Assembly (NCBI GenBank): GCA_001797495.1
Contig: MGPS01000003.1
Span: forward strand, 1 to 49,104
Source of the DNA: Deltaproteobacteria bacterium GWC2_42_11
Lineage (GTDB): Bacteria; Desulfobacterota; GWC2-55-46; UBA9637; GWC2-42-11
Direction: 5' to 3'
Length of the DNA: 49,104 bases
The position numbers were made by a program, and so were the translations under genes. Below, one piece after another: positions 48,869 through 49,104 of this stretch. The notes below the pieces were generated by a model. That model searched no databases. It had not been told where the DNA came from and saw nothing but the letters and a program-made list of their open reading frames with translations. The number at the start of each line of letters is the position of its first letter. The first letter of the stretch is position 1.

Positions 48869-49104
48869 TTATTTGAATGCCTCAAAGCCTTTCAGGTAAT
48901 CGTCATAATCTATCGGAGATTTAACGCCGAATTCTGACAATAAGTCTATTGTCTCGCTTACCGAGAGTTCTAACTTCTCAGACAGAGAACTTAATGACAT
49001 CTTTCCCTCCCTGTAAAGTTTGAGCATCAGAAATTCCCACCCATAATCTATAAGCTCTCTTGCAACTGCGGACTTATCCTTATGCCCCATTTTGGATAGT
49101 TCGT
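48869..49104 (-). CDS. UPF0175 family protein (truncated at window end)
   Basis: ..ELSKMGHKDKSAVARELIDYGWEFLMLKLYREGKMSLSSLSEKLELSVSETIDLLSEFGVKSPIDY; frame remains open to the window edge. Confidence 0.88.
   Translation of the reverse strand, partial: ELSKMGHKDKSAVARELIDYGWEFLMLKLYREGKMSLSSLSEKLELSVSETIDLLSEFGVKSPIDYDDYLKGFEAFK

Overview
This 49.1 kb window looks like a bacterial chromosome. The lineage is uncertain; gene content is loosely reminiscent of Nitrospirota or Desulfobacterota. Positions 1-40.7 kb are mostly housekeeping genes: archease (partial), purE, Sua5/YwlC, YhaM-like, murA, prmC-prfA-thyX-rpmE, rpsB-tsf-pyrH-frr-uppS-cdsA-dxr-rseP-tsaB, a cytochrome c/cytochrome b/beta-propeller cluster, rsmB, a hydrogenase maturation protease, a ROK kinase, tRNA-Thr(CGT), mtnP, rlmN, a protoglobin-PsiE-like fusion, ndk, ogt, a Crp/Fnr regulator, CarD, PIN-TRAM, ispD-ispF-gltX, nfeD, family-4 UDG, coaBC and a radical SAM-PCP_red protein. 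Positions 40.7-49.1 kb are accessory: a nucleotidyltransferase pair, DUF433/DUF5615, a type I R-M locus with an embedded DUF559 gene, and UPF0175. The signals most worth checking are: (1) a UXX-star-like selenoprotein with an in-frame UGA at 28268-28483, missing from the ORF track; (2) a duplicated element of about 185 bp with nested hairpins and apparently compensatory changes (2451-2633 and 14819-15003); (3) heptanucleotide repeat clusters inside coding regions, forming linkers, a putative signal peptide and a start/stop junction; (4) a cytochrome b/c cluster with two Vgb-like beta-propellers and no adjacent Rieske gene; (5) hsdM split at an A7 tract; (6) a decayed trmFO 3' end next to tRNA-Thr. 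All calls come from reading the sequence; no searches or folding were run.
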